NCBI GenBank assembly: GCA_016710275.1
Contig: JADJXS010000001.1
Span: forward strand, 4,178,599-4,242,598
Origin: Phycisphaerales bacterium
GTDB taxonomy: Bacteria > Planctomycetota > Phycisphaerae > UBA1845 > Fen-1342
Direction: 5' to 3'
DNA length: 64,000 nucleotides
The translations under genes and the position numbers were made by a program. Under the pieces are notes generated by a model that was not told where the DNA came from, made no database searches, and was given only the letters and a program-made list of their open reading frames with translations. Shown here piece after piece: positions 25,200-34,135 of this stretch. Every line of letters starts with the position of its first letter. Within the stretch, counting starts at the first letter, position 1.

Positions 25200-26063
25200 T
25201 CACGACACGGACGGGCGCAAGAACCGTTCAACGTCGTCGGTAGAACCCGCTCCCCACACCCCTGTGCAGTAGTAGCAGTTCGAGCTCGGCTCGTCTCGGC
25301 TCACCGACACGCGCGAAGTGCGCCCGTCGTACTTGATAAGCCGAGCTGGTCTATCGAGGCCGGTGCACAGCTTCATGAACTCGGTTACAGCGAGGGAAGC
25401 TACGACGCCATTGATTGAGACGACCGACGGGCCGCCACGCCTAAGCAGGCTCTTGTCCACACCGTAAATCGCCTCACGATTGCACTGCTCCTCCGGCGCT
25501 TCCAGATCGCGCGAGGCCTCCAGAACGTCGAGCTCGCCCAAGCAAACAAGGCATCCATTGCCGCCGATCGCGCTGCACACGCGGCCCCCGTAGAGCGGAG
25601 GGTTGCCAGGTTCCACGCCGCTCGATACGTCGATGTAAGGCTTGGCATATGCGGCGCACAACTCGGTCAGAACTAGGCGCACGCCTTCGAGGTCCACGCA
25701 GCCAAACACGTAGTCTGCGGACTTCACGGCTTCGAATCCCTGGCGTGTGAGCAAACTCGATGGCACGACGGCGACTTGGATCGTGGGGTCGTACTCCAGG
25801 ACCATTCGGCGAGCAATGTCGGCCTTGTGCGTCCCCGGGACCGGATCGTAATGACGGGCGCAGAAGTGTCGATTCCGATTGCTCTGCTCGATATCGTCAT
25901 GCTCGACGATGGTCAGCCATCCGACGCCCAGCAGCGCAAGTTCGGGAATCACAAGGCTCCCCGTGCCACCGGCGCCGATGACGGTCACGCGCGCCGCACG
26001 GAGCTTCCGCTGCCCGGCCTCGCCAAACAGCGGTAACTGTCGTTCAAAGCGGCTGTCGTTCAT
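25200..26063 (-). CDS. E1-like ThiF-family activating enzyme
   Basis: 287 residues; start taken at ATG 26063, overlapping the JAMM gene by 20 nt. The nucleotide-binding loop is G30-A-G-G-T-G-S36 in VTVIGAGGTGSLVIPELALL, followed by DDIEQSNRNRHF, the adenylation-type Arg/Asn block. Zinc-type pairs C171-LV-C174 and C263-YY-C266 are present, and C194 in EEQCNREAIYG is a candidate thioester cysteine. It is the last gene of a reverse-strand operon with a JAMM peptidase and a Ubl-E2-like fusion. The expected reaction is adenylation of the C-terminus of a ubiquitin-like protein; this is inferred. Confidence 0.85.
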   Translation of the reverse strand: MNDSRFERQLPLFGEAGQRKLRAARVTVIGAGGTGSLVIPELALLGVGWLTIVEHDDIEQSNRNRHFCARHYDPVPGTHKADIARRMVLEYDPTIQVAVVPSSLLTRQGFEAVKSADYVFGCVDLEGVRLVLTELCAAYAKPYIDVSSGVEPGNPPLYGGRVCSAIGGNGCLVCLGELDVLEASRDLEAPEEQCNREAIYGVDKSLLRRGGPSVVSINGVVASLAVTEFMKLCTGLDRPARLIKYDGRTSRVSVSRDEPSSNCYYCTGVWGAGSTDDVERFLRPSVS

Positions 26064-26586
26064 AGATCTCGCTCCAGTTCGCATGGGTCAGGCCCGTTGC
26101 GCGCATCGTCCCATGCTCAGTTACGATTTCGTGGAGCGGTTCGTGACCCGCGCCTACCGCTCGCCAGACAACGCCGTCAAGCGAATCCGGAGCCATTACG
26201 ATGGCAGCGTACGGCAACCCCTTCAACCTCCAAATGACATGTGGAACGAACTCATCGAACCCGTGGAGGTCACTCCAGGAAAAACACGCGCCGCGCTGGG
26301 TTGGATGCGAGTGGCATTCGACCAGGCCCGCACCGAGATCGTGCGCTCGCTTGATGACCGCCGCGCGTGTCCCGTCGGTCAACTCGAGATAGAAGCGCGA
26401 CCGGCTGGCAAAGCCATCGGGCGGGATGAGCTGGCCGTCGATAACGTCGAGCACGCACCCATCCTCGGTCACCCGGGCTTTGGAAAAAAGGAAGGCAGCT
26501 TCCTCACACAGGCCGCCTGCTGGCAGAACGTGTCGCCGGATGCGGCTGAGTAGCGCCGACGACATGTGGATCGTCAAGGGCTGCAT
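26044..26586 (-). CDS. JAMM/MPN-like metallopeptidase (deubiquitinase-like)
   Basis: 180 residues. The metal motif is E90-C-H92-S-H94-P, with S103 and D106 downstream, close to the JAMM pattern but with eight rather than seven residues between the second His and the Ser. An upstream Glu in CEEAAFLF fits the catalytic glutamate. It begins 1 nt from the stop of the Ubl-E2-like gene and overlaps the E1-like gene, so the three are co-translated. In related systems such enzymes process or remove the ubiquitin-like protein; that role is inferred here. Confidence 0.8.
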   Translation of the reverse strand: MQPLTIHMSSALLSRIRRHVLPAGGLCEEAAFLFSKARVTEDGCVLDVIDGQLIPPDGFASRSRFYLELTDGTRAAVIKRAHDLGAGLVECHSHPTQRGACFSWSDLHGFDEFVPHVIWRLKGLPYAAIVMAPDSLDGVVWRAVGAGHEPLHEIVTEHGTMRATGLTHANWSEIYERQPL

Positions 26587-27261
26587 TCAGATGCCCTCGG
26601 CGAAGCGCTGGCTGAAGCCGCGAACCCACTGGAGCAGGTTTACACCCTTCTCGACGCTTACGCCTGGGCGCCAGTCGTTGGCCTCCGCGATCGTCCAGGA
26701 GAAAGAACCCCAGGCACCAGGAAATGGCGGCTGCGTCCCAGCGGGTTCGGTGTAGCTCTGCGGCATGTTGCCGTTAAACCGCAACCCGGTTTGCACAAAC
26801 ATGCCCGTGGGCGGCGCCCCGGGGAAGGCGTCTGAGATCACGAAGGCGACGTCAGTCTCCGTCCGGTTCCAACCTGAGGGGAGAGCGATGCCGGGGATGC
26901 GGACCCAGCCGTCTTTGAACTCCACGTTGGGGAACACGCGCCGGAGCAGATCCAGCTCCGCGGTGATGCGATCGGCCCGCGTGAATCCGCGCTTCCAGCG
27001 CACGCGGCGGCAAAACGCCCGCCCGGGCCGGAGATGGACGACTTCGCCGGGCTGCAGCGTTTGCTCCGTGTTGTCCTCGTGAACTTCGATCACGCCTTGG
27101 GCGGGATCCCACCCGCCCAGCTTTGCGATCTCCTCGGTCGTGATCGTAGGCCGCGGCCAGGAATGCTCGGTGCCCTCCGTGTTGACGCAGAAGCGCCGGT
27201 TGTCGTGCACTTCGTCAACATGGCAACCGCAGCTCTCGGCTTGCTCGGTTTCCGTGTGCAT
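26587..27261 (-). CDS. Ubiquitin-like (multiubiquitin-type) domain fused to E2-family-E-like domain
   Basis: 224 residues. About residues 20-90 (RRFCVNTEGTEHSWPRPTIT, then EEIAKLGGWDPAQGVIEVHE and EVVHLRPGRAF) follow the strand-helix-strand layout of multiubiquitin beta-grasp domains. From about 95 (RITAELDLLRRVFPNVEFKD, IPGIALPSGWNRTETDVAFV, WGSFSWTIAEANDWRPGV) the sequence resembles the prokaryotic E2 family E. No cysteine is present in this second half, so a classic E2 thioester is impossible there. It is first in the Ubl operon and divergent from a sigma-like regulatory gene. Substrate protein and conjugation chemistry are unknown. Confidence 0.75.
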   Translation of the reverse strand: MHTETEQAESCGCHVDEVHDNRRFCVNTEGTEHSWPRPTITTEEIAKLGGWDPAQGVIEVHEDNTEQTLQPGEVVHLRPGRAFCRRVRWKRGFTRADRITAELDLLRRVFPNVEFKDGWVRIPGIALPSGWNRTETDVAFVISDAFPGAPPTGMFVQTGLRFNGNMPQSYTEPAGTQPPFPGAWGSFSWTIAEANDWRPGVSVEKGVNLLQWVRGFSQRFAEGI

Positions 27262-27337
27262 AAGAGAATCTCCAAATCGGGCCTTCTTTGGGCTTGTCGC
27301 GTCGGGAACACCCCCGCGCGACCTCCCGAGAGACCGG

Positions 27338-27354
27338 CCTATAGCGGTACTGCC
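27338..27354 (-). promoter_or_regulatory. Outward-facing promoter/operator motif, Ubl side
   Basis: Read on the reverse strand this is GGCAGTACCGCTATAGG. A near-identical GGCAGTACCATATAGG faces the other way at 27405-27420. Each copy points at one of the two divergent operons, as expected for sites of one shared regulator or alternative sigma factor. Confidence 0.6.
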
Positions 27355-27404
27355 GACAGCTCAAACGAATTTGCCGCGCCCGTGGAAAAAAATTGCAAAG
27401 AGGC

Positions 27405-27420
27405 GGCAGTACCATATAGG
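27405..27420 (+). promoter_or_regulatory. Outward-facing promoter/operator motif, regulator side
   Basis: GGCAGTACCATATAGG, the mirror partner of 27338-27354, ending 21 nt before the ATG of the sigma-like gene. The two share GGCAGTACC and TATAGG, differing by two bases in between. The autoregulated sigma-like protein is the obvious candidate to read them. Confidence 0.6.
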
Positions 27421-27441
27421 CAGTTAGTGGCCGTATCGGGC

Positions 27442-28077
27442 ATGGCGGGCAGCTCGAGGAGTGGTCTATTGGCTGGATTGCCCACTTTGACAGTGGCCGA
27501 ATGGGAAGAGCTGCTAAAGCGGCTTACCCTCTACGCCGACTGGAAGGCGCGGAAGCTCCGCTGGCGGGGCCTGCGCGGCGGGTCTAACCAGCTCCTTCCC
27601 GGCGGCCACGGACCCGACTCAATCGCCACCGAGGCCATCGTTTCGGTGATTGAGGGAGACCGCGCCTGTTCGGCCGAAACGGCGGAGGAGATGCTGCCCT
27701 TTCTCAAGTCGGTGGTCGACAGCATGATCAGCCATGCCGTCGAAAGGCCCGAAAACCGGGTGATGCGAGCCGAGCCGGAAGCCGCTGACGATGCGCCATC
27801 CGATAGGTGGCATCCGACGACGTTTGTCGCCGAACAGCCTGCTCGAATTGTCGCCGATGCCGAGGCGGCCCGCCGGTTTCGCGCACAGGCGCTAAAGATT
27901 TTGGAGAAGGAACCGCGATTGACCGCGTTATTTGAGTGTCTTGAAGCCGAAATCGTCGGCCGGAAGGAGCTTGCCGAGTATCTCGAAGTTACGGAGGACG
28001 AGATCACGAACTTGAAGAAGAGGCTGGCAAGGGCACTGGCACCGTTGAAGGTCTCAGTGTCGAAAGGCACCACATGA
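27442..28077 (+). CDS. Sigma-factor-like DNA-binding regulator
   Basis: 211 residues from ATG 27442 (an in-frame GTG at 27427 is an alternative; neither has a clear ribosome-binding site). The N-terminal part (LTVAEWEELLKRLTLYADWK, then GPDSIATEAIVSVIEGDRAC) resembles the start of sigma70 region 2 in ECF-like factors. The C-terminal part (LTALFECLEAEIVGRKELAE, then EVTEDEITNLKKRLARAL) looks like a region-4 HTH. A long acidic linker separates them. It is divergent from the Ubl operon, shares ATGA with the next gene, and sits beside the mirrored motif. Regulation of both operons is inferred. Confidence 0.55.
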   Translation: MAGSSRSGLLAGLPTLTVAEWEELLKRLTLYADWKARKLRWRGLRGGSNQLLPGGHGPDSIATEAIVSVIEGDRACSAETAEEMLPFLKSVVDSMISHAVERPENRVMRAEPEAADDAPSDRWHPTTFVAEQPARIVADAEAARRFRAQALKILEKEPRLTALFECLEAEIVGRKELAEYLEVTEDEITNLKKRLARALAPLKVSVSKGTT

Positions 28078-28502
28078 AAAAACTCGACCAGTTCGACGAC
28101 CGCGTGTGGGACCGCTTTTTCGACTTCGTAACACCCGATGTCGAGCAGATGTCCATAAGCGAGGTTGACGCGGAATTGCGACGTGCCGGTATCGACATCA
28201 GACCGGCGCTTGCTCGCGTCAATCAGGCGCTGGAAACCCGACGTGCCCGGGAAACCCTTGCACGAGCAAGGGCCGAGCGTCCTTCAGCTATCCGGCGATT
28301 AGCCGGCACTGTATTGGGCCAAATTGACAACGCCCGCGATCGCCTCGAGAGCCTGATTGCGGCGCGCGTGCCGGCCGCACAGCGAGCGGTCTATCTTCGG
28401 AAACTTGAGAAGGTTGCCACCGACGCTGACGTCGAGAGTTTGCTGGAAGATTTGGCGCGACTTGAGGAACTGGACCGCGGAGGCGGCGTCGATGAGCCCT
28501 GA
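28074..28502 (+). CDS. Helical helper protein between sigma-like and ImmA genes
   Basis: 142 residues starting in the ATGA overlap with the sigma-like gene and overlapping the ImmA/IrrE gene by 11 nt. The sequence is helical and charged (DDRVWDRFFDFVTPDVEQMS, then NQALETRRARETLARARAER and ESLLEDLARLEELDRG). No domain is recognised. Its place between a sigma-like factor and a metallopeptidase suggests an anti-sigma or adaptor that the peptidase could cleave, as in other ImmA/IrrE regulatory pairs; that is inference. Confidence 0.6.
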   Translation: MKKLDQFDDRVWDRFFDFVTPDVEQMSISEVDAELRRAGIDIRPALARVNQALETRRARETLARARAERPSAIRRLAGTVLGQIDNARDRLESLIAARVPAAQRAVYLRKLEKVATDADVESLLEDLARLEELDRGGGVDEP

Positions 28503-29271
28503 GGTCCGGAGAGCGTTTGCTGCCGGCGATGCAGCCAAGCTCTGGCGGCAGTACGGTTTCCGCTCGCCCGAGGAACTTGTTCTGGAGGACGTTGCGTGGG
28601 CCCTTGGAGTTGCCGTCATGGAAGGCCCGCTCGACTCGGCTGACGCTCGGCTTGTTCGCAGGGCCGACAGAGGCATCATCCGCGTGAACCGCGAGATCCG
28701 ACAGCACGGGCGCAAGCGATTTGCTATCGCGCACGAACTGGGGCATTGGCGCCTTCATGCGGCTATTTCGCAGTTATTGGCCTGCACGAAGGAGGATATG
28801 CTCGCCCGCTACAAGGAAAGCGAGCCCGAAGCGGAGGCAAACTGGTTCGCAGCGGAGTTGCTAATGCCCGAGGATCTCTATCGGCCTGCAATCGCAGGAA
28901 ATGCGCCGAACCCCGATGTGATAAACGGGCTAGCGAACCGGTTTTTGGTCACACGTACCGCCGCGGCCGTGCGTTTCGTTGAGTTGTGCAAAGAGCACTG
29001 CGTCTTTGTCATGTGTGAGAAGGGCAGGATCAAGTGGTGGAGATGCAGCAAGGACATCGAGGGTCCATTATGGATCGACGGCGGTACGGCCGTGTCGCCC
29101 CGAACACTTGCTGGGCGATTCTTCGAAGGGAAGATCCCAGAAGCGGAAACGCAATGCGTAGGCATGTGCGAGTGGGCCAGCAAGTTTCCCGATTATGCTG
29201 AGGACGCGATGGAGGCGATTATCCCGCTCGGAAATACGGGCGCAGTTATCGCCATGATCTGGCTCGAATGA
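28492..29271 (+). CDS. ImmA/IrrE-family metallopeptidase next to the Ubl cassette
   Basis: 259 residues from ATG 28492. The zinc motif H81-E-L-G-H85 lies in KRFAIAHELGHWRLH, and the downstream metal-ligand region EPEAEANWFAAELLMPEDLY matches the family. The C-terminal half is family-specific (IDGGTAVSPRTLAGRFFEGK). Such peptidases usually cleave a partner regulator on a stress signal. Here it ends the operon with the sigma-like protein and an unknown helper, divergent from the ubiquitin-like genes. Target cleavage is inferred. Confidence 0.85.
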   Translation: MSPEVRRAFAAGDAAKLWRQYGFRSPEELVLEDVAWALGVAVMEGPLDSADARLVRRADRGIIRVNREIRQHGRKRFAIAHELGHWRLHAAISQLLACTKEDMLARYKESEPEAEANWFAAELLMPEDLYRPAIAGNAPNPDVINGLANRFLVTRTAAAVRFVELCKEHCVFVMCEKGRIKWWRCSKDIEGPLWIDGGTAVSPRTLAGRFFEGKIPEAETQCVGMCEWASKFPDYAEDAMEAIIPLGNTGAVIAMIWLE

Positions 29272-29272
29272 C

Positions 29273-29303
29273 TCAGAGCGTGGAGCGTGATCGATTGCTC
29301 TGA
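29273..29303. terminator. Possible bidirectional terminator
   Basis: TCAGAGC (29273-29279) pairs with GCTCTGA (29297-29303) around a 17-nt loop, in the 60-nt gap between two convergent genes. No U-tract is present on either side. Confidence 0.3.
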
Positions 29304-29332
29304 CACAATCATGTGGCGGCAGTAGACCGACC

Positions 29333-32300
29333 CTAATCGTCGATCGGGTCGTTGTCGGCACCAGTCGGTTCCCGCACAGAAACGTCCCGTATCGGCTGGT
29401 GGCGCTTGAGCAATATCGTGAGCCCACGCTCTGCATCCTCCACAACAACGAACCAGCGCCGCTTGAACTGGACAATCTCCTCGCTCAATCCGTAGCCCTC
29501 CAGCTCGTTCCTGTTGGCGGCGACGCCGTTCAGCACCAGTTCGACGATATCGTCGCCAGCCAGTCGCGACCGTTTCAGCAGCCAGCCGTTATCAAGTTCG
29601 ATCACGCTGCCGCCTTCGAGCAGATGGAGCAACTCCGCAGGCGACGTCTCCGCGAGGGGTGTTCCGATGCCCAGGCGCTGTTTGACGTTGGGAACATCAG
29701 CCGGACCGAGATTCAGGCCAACCAGCGCACGGCCGTCGGCCAGCACTGCGCGGGCAATCTTCATGCTCTGGATACCGGAGGCGCCCATGATCTTGTCGTA
29801 TATCGGGAAGATGGCCCCGCTGAGAATGTGGAACCGGCGCGCTTCCGTCGCCGGCGTCTCCGCGTATGCCCGCTCCCACCACGCGCGTGCATCTTCACAC
29901 TCGACCGGCTCGTACTTCTGCCCAAGTTCGGGCCGGTCCAAGGAGCGCCGCGAGCCGTTTACGGTCGTGAGCAGTATCTCATTCGGGCGCGTCTCCAAAT
30001 GCGACGCCACCGCATAGACTCGCCCGCTGCGCCGGTTGCGATAAAAGCCCTCATCCGCGTGCGACCCGAGCGCGAGGGCAAATGACATTCGTTCGACATC
30101 GACTTCACCCTCCAGTTCGTGCAGCAAGGTCCGCGCCCCGGAGGCTGCGTGTGTGTAGAGCACCTGTGCCTCAGCGACCGCACGCAGATTGCGTGCTCGC
30201 AGCTCCTCGACCCCAAAGTCGAACGCCCCCGCCCGCTTGGCGGCGTCAACGGCCTGCCGATAGCGATCGAAGAACAGCTCGAAAATGCGGTTCTGCTTCT
30301 CGACGGGCAGCACCATGATGCGGTTGAGGAACTGCTCCACGTTGCGCGCGTAATTATCACGGACGGCGGTCTTTTCCTTGTTCAGAACGCCCATGCGGTC
30401 GAGGTCGCGTATGCCGATGCCCGCTTCGACGTGCCGATTCAATTCGATCTCGCGATACAGCCGCGTGAGCGCCGCCTTGCCGTATTCGTCGGTCACGTCC
30501 TCCGGTCGGAAGAGATCGCTCGACAACGAGTGCCGTTCACCCTTGGTGAGCGCCCCGAGTGCCGCAAGCCGCTTCGAGACTGCATTGACCAGCCGCTTCT
30601 GACCGGCCAGGTCGAGCAGCACCAACCGAATGATGGGTGCCGAGGTCTGATTGGAGCGATGCACACGGCCGAACGCCTGCATCTGCTGGTCGGCTGACCA
30701 CGAGAGCTGGAAGGCGTAGAAGACGCGCCGCTGTTGATTGCCGGCCATCAAGTCGGCATGAACACTGATTCCGGTGGAACCGGCGCCGGAGATTACGGCC
30801 ACGCGCTTGTGCCCGCGTTGAAACAGGCGTGTTTCGTATTCGTTGAGCTGCCGCCGCGGCACGCCCTGCAGTTTGCGGCGGACATATTTGCCGCGTTCCC
30901 AGCGATGGGTTCGCCCACTGATCTCGGCCACCTGGCCGACGCCGAAGTGTCCGACCAGTGCGTCGAGCGGATTGTGCGGGATGTCGAGGTCCGCCACCTT
31001 GTCGAGCAGTTCCTGCTGCCGGCGGAGGTTTTCGCGGTTGATCTCAGGGTTGCCAGCGGCGTCTTCGACACGCACGCTCACGACGTTGCCGGTAGCCGGG
31101 TCGGTTTGTTCGCGGTACTGGTAGATCGGGAACTGTGTCTCAATGAGCTGCACGATCATTTCGCGCGGCGTCGCATCCAGCTCGCTGAGTTCAACGCCCT
31201 GGGCACGCGCATCACGGACTTTTCGGTCGGCCTGGGCTTCGCCGGTGTTGAAAAGGCTCAGTACGACCGACCGTTCCGCCGCCAGGTCCCGTTCGATGGC
31301 CGGCAGCACATCCGGGAGCGCGTAGGCGAGCATGAGCTGCAGAAAAAACCGTTGCTGGGCGGCGTAGAACTGCGCGTACCGGTGAGCGTTCCTTTTCTGG
31401 CAGGCGGTCTGCTCGCCGCGTTCAAACGCCGTGAGCAGTTCGGCCCACAAGTCCGCGATCTGGTCGTACTGGCGGCGCTCATCGGCCGTCATGCCATGCA
31501 CCAGCGGTTCGTATTCGACCGCGCTCTCAGGGACAATCGTGCCGTCCGGCCAGCGGGTCGGTCCGTAGCTGATGGTTCGCGAGAGGTAGGTGCCGACGCT
31601 CTTCAGATCGCGGCAGAGCATTTCCATTGCGGCCACGCCGCCGCGTTCCATCGCCACCAGGAAGGCCGCGAAATCCGGAAACGGCGCGCCTTCGCCCCAG
31701 AGTCCGAGCCGTTCATACGGCGCCATGTGCCGGGCTTCCGTCGCGCCGGTCGCACTGAAATACCGCACGCGCGCACGCGGGAAGAGCCGTTGCAGCGTGA
31801 TGCCCATGTTGCCGCGGAGCGTGCCTTCATCGACGGTCGCCTTTCCGCCGTGCGGCGTTGCCGCGGCGTTCTTCATCAAATGAGCTTCGTCAAAGGCGAT
31901 TACGCCCTCGAAGTCCGGCCCCAACCATTCTGTAAGCTGCTTGAACCGCTGGCGGTCGCCGTCGAAATCCATGCTGAGCATGGTGTACGTCGTGAAAAAC
32001 ACACCTTCCGGGGTGGTCACGCGGTCGGCCGTCTTGAAGCGGGCCTGATGAATGATCGGTAACGGCAGCCCGACAGCGCTGCGATCCCGCTCGGCGTCGG
32101 CCACGAGCTGGTGCGACGCGGAGACGTGCACGTGCTTCGTCCGACCCCGCTCATACTGCTCGTACATGAATGCGTAGATCTCACGACCCTTGCCGATGCC
32201 TGTGCCGTCGCCATTCCAATGTCCACGCCGCGAGCCGTTCGGCAACAGTGATTCCGTCGCCTGGCCGGCGTAGATCACGTCTTCGATTTGAATGTCCGAG

Positions 32301-33940
32301 ATGCGGCCTTCGCGAACTACATCGACAGGCAATTGAAGCTGATAGGTGGGATCAGGCGGCTCGACCGACGCCATCGCCACGGATTCCACCACACTTGCCG
32401 GATGCGATTCTGCGTCAACGACGAGGGCCTTCTGAACACGGTATACCGCATAAACCGAGCCATCTTCAACGTGCAACGGCAGAGGAGGGCCGCGCTCCTG
32501 CTTGCCGATTGTCATCTCAACGCCAGGCGGTCCAGCGTGCTGAGCACCAGCCTCGCCCCCCATACCTGCATCTTCATGGTCTCTCTCGGCAGGATCGGTC
32601 GCTCCCACTCCAGCGTCGCCGTTATCGCCGCTCGAACGAGGCGCGGTCGGGTCGCGACCAGTCGATTCCAGAGCATCCAGTCGTCCACCGTCACGAATTC
32701 CCCCGGCTCCGCCGGGCAATCGTCCGTTCCCTCCTCCAGCAGGCGAGAGATCAGCAATAAGATTGGATCGCAGTCTCGCGGAGGTGCTTCGCGAGCCATC
32801 GAAACCAGCGCCGCGACCGCCCTCGACCGAATTGAGTTTGCGTATTCGCCCATAAACATCCTCCTCTGCGAATTGCTTCAAATGGTCCCACGCTTGATGC
32901 AGTGACAAACCAGCCGCCGTAACAATGCTGGCCTCATCGTCTGTCGAGCCATCGTTGTCGATTACGATGATCTGATGATCAAAGGTTGTGCCGAACTTGC
33001 TGTACGCATTGCCGTCGATGCCGATGTTCGCTCGCACGCGAAAGCGCGCCTCGATCTCAGCCCACCATGCGCGAAACTTCGGTCGGTCAAGCGCCATGCC
33101 GCGCCCGACAATGGCGACGAGCCGGCCGCCTGGTTTGAGCCTTAGCAGCGCCTGCTCGACGTGCCGCGCGCCAAAAGCCGTGCTGTGGCCATTCACGCGG
33201 CCACCGGTTGCCGAGAACGGCGGATTCATCACGACAGCATCGTAGAAGCGATCTGCGGGCAGGAGGTTGTCGAGCCGTTCCGCATCGAACGCCGTTGGCG
33301 TGAATCCCTGAAGCTCCAGCAACGCGCGCCGACGCCCGTCGATCTCGTTCGTATCGACGCACGCGCCGGCGAGCCGTGCGAGGACCGCGATGTTTCCCGT
33401 CCCTGCGCTAGGTTCTAGAACGCGCATGCCCGAACAGAGTGCCGCGGCGCTTGCAACGAGAATCGCTTCGGCCGGCGGTGTGCTGAACTGCTGAAGCTCG
33501 ACCTGTATCGCGTTGCGCCGTACTTCACGAGGCATCCGCTCCTGCAGGGCGAGCAGAACTCCGATGGAGCCAGCAACGTCCACCAGATCGAGACCGGCGC
33601 GGGCGATCCGGATGTTCATGCCCGCCTCGGCTGCGTCGTACATGTCGCGCGCGTGGCCAGCCGCCCCACCTAATGACCTACGGGCCACAGAATTGAGCAG
33701 CCGATTGTCGATTCGTGTGTTGGGCTCGTGTTCAAGCGTTGCTGCGATACACCGAGCGAGAAGAACCATGCCCGGAGTCGGGCGAGAGCGGTCTGGCCCA
33801 CGCCGACGCGCGGCATCTACATCTGACTCGTTTCCTGCACCCGCCTCTTTCGAAACGACTCCGGTCTCTGCGACATCGACAAGCGCCTGAGCCGGTGCGT
33901 GAATCGACCAGTTGAACTGAAGCTGTTCGGACTTCGCCAT
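29333..33940 (-). CDS. Giant adenine methyltransferase-strawberry-notch helicase (DarB-like)
   Basis: 1535 residues from ATG 33940, with GGAG 9 nt upstream on the reverse strand; a longer frame upstream is unlikely. N-terminal methyltransferase: SAM loop VLEPSAGTGNIAVLARLAGA and catalytic N239-P-P-F in DAVVMNPPFSATGG. Central disordered Gly/Asp-rich linker at about 390-500. Helicase half: GTGIGKGREIYAF (K584), FDEAHLMKN (D684-E685-A686-H687), and the C-terminal helicase motif MQAFGRVHRSNQTSAP. The architecture matches strawberry-notch/DarB-like proteins of phages and plasmids that shield incoming DNA from restriction. It is divergent from the restriction island, which makes an antirestriction role plausible. 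Confidence 0.85.
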   Translation of the reverse strand: MAKSEQLQFNWSIHAPAQALVDVAETGVVSKEAGAGNESDVDAARRRGPDRSRPTPGMVLLARCIAATLEHEPNTRIDNRLLNSVARRSLGGAAGHARDMYDAAEAGMNIRIARAGLDLVDVAGSIGVLLALQERMPREVRRNAIQVELQQFSTPPAEAILVASAAALCSGMRVLEPSAGTGNIAVLARLAGACVDTNEIDGRRRALLELQGFTPTAFDAERLDNLLPADRFYDAVVMNPPFSATGGRVNGHSTAFGARHVEQALLRLKPGGRLVAIVGRGMALDRPKFRAWWAEIEARFRVRANIGIDGNAYSKFGTTFDHQIIVIDNDGSTDDEASIVTAAGLSLHQAWDHLKQFAEEDVYGRIRKLNSVEGGRGAGFDGSRSTSARLRSNLIADLSPAGGGNGRLPGGAGGIRDGGRLDALESTGRDPTAPRSSGDNGDAGVGATDPAERDHEDAGMGGEAGAQHAGPPGVEMTIGKQERGPPLPLHVEDGSVYAVYRVQKALVVDAESHPASVVESVAMASVEPPDPTYQLQLPVDVVREGRISDIQIEDVIYAGQATESLLPNGSRRGHWNGDGTGIGKGREIYAFMYEQYERGRTKHVHVSASHQLVADAERDRSAVGLPLPIIHQARFKTADRVTTPEGVFFTTYTMLSMDFDGDRQRFKQLTEWLGPDFEGVIAFDEAHLMKNAAATPHGGKATVDEGTLRGNMGITLQRLFPRARVRYFSATGATEARHMAPYERLGLWGEGAPFPDFAAFLVAMERGGVAAMEMLCRDLKSVGTYLSRTISYGPTRWPDGTIVPESAVEYEPLVHGMTADERRQYDQIADLWAELLTAFERGEQTACQKRNAHRYAQFYAAQQRFFLQLMLAYALPDVLPAIERDLAAERSVVLSLFNTGEAQADRKVRDARAQGVELSELDATPREMIVQLIETQFPIYQYREQTDPATGNVVSVRVEDAAGNPEINRENLRRQQELLDKVADLDIPHNPLDALVGHFGVGQVAEISGRTHRWERGKYVRRKLQGVPRRQLNEYETRLFQRGHKRVAVISGAGSTGISVHADLMAGNQQRRVFYAFQLSWSADQQMQAFGRVHRSNQTSAPIIRLVLLDLAGQKRLVNAVSKRLAALGALTKGERHSLSSDLFRPEDVTDEYGKAALTRLYREIELNRHVEAGIGIRDLDRMGVLNKEKTAVRDNYARNVEQFLNRIMVLPVEKQNRIFELFFDRYRQAVDAAKRAGAFDFGVEELRARNLRAVAEAQVLYTHAASGARTLLHELEGEVDVERMSFALALGSHADEGFYRNRRSGRVYAVASHLETRPNEILLTTVNGSRRSLDRPELGQKYEPVECEDARAWWERAYAETPATEARRFHILSGAIFPIYDKIMGASGIQSMKIARAVLADGRALVGLNLGPADVPNVKQRLGIGTPLAETSPAELLHLLEGGSVIELDNGWLLKRSRLAGDDIVELVLNGVAANRNELEGYGLSEEIVQFKRRWFVVVEDAERGLTILLKRHQPIRDVSVREPTGADNDPIDD

Positions 33941-34135
33941 TGAGTCTTCTCCAGGATGCAGGCCTAGGCCGTCATGATCGTTATGGCGGGCCTCGCAGGC
34001 CGTGTGCGGTTTGTTCGCGCGAAATGCGAATGAGGGTCCGGCAGAGCGGCCTGTTTGACAGAAACGACTAACAACGATCAAATTCGGCAGGTTAACGAGC
34101 CCATGAGCAAGGTGGGTCTGAGGCGCGAAGAGACC

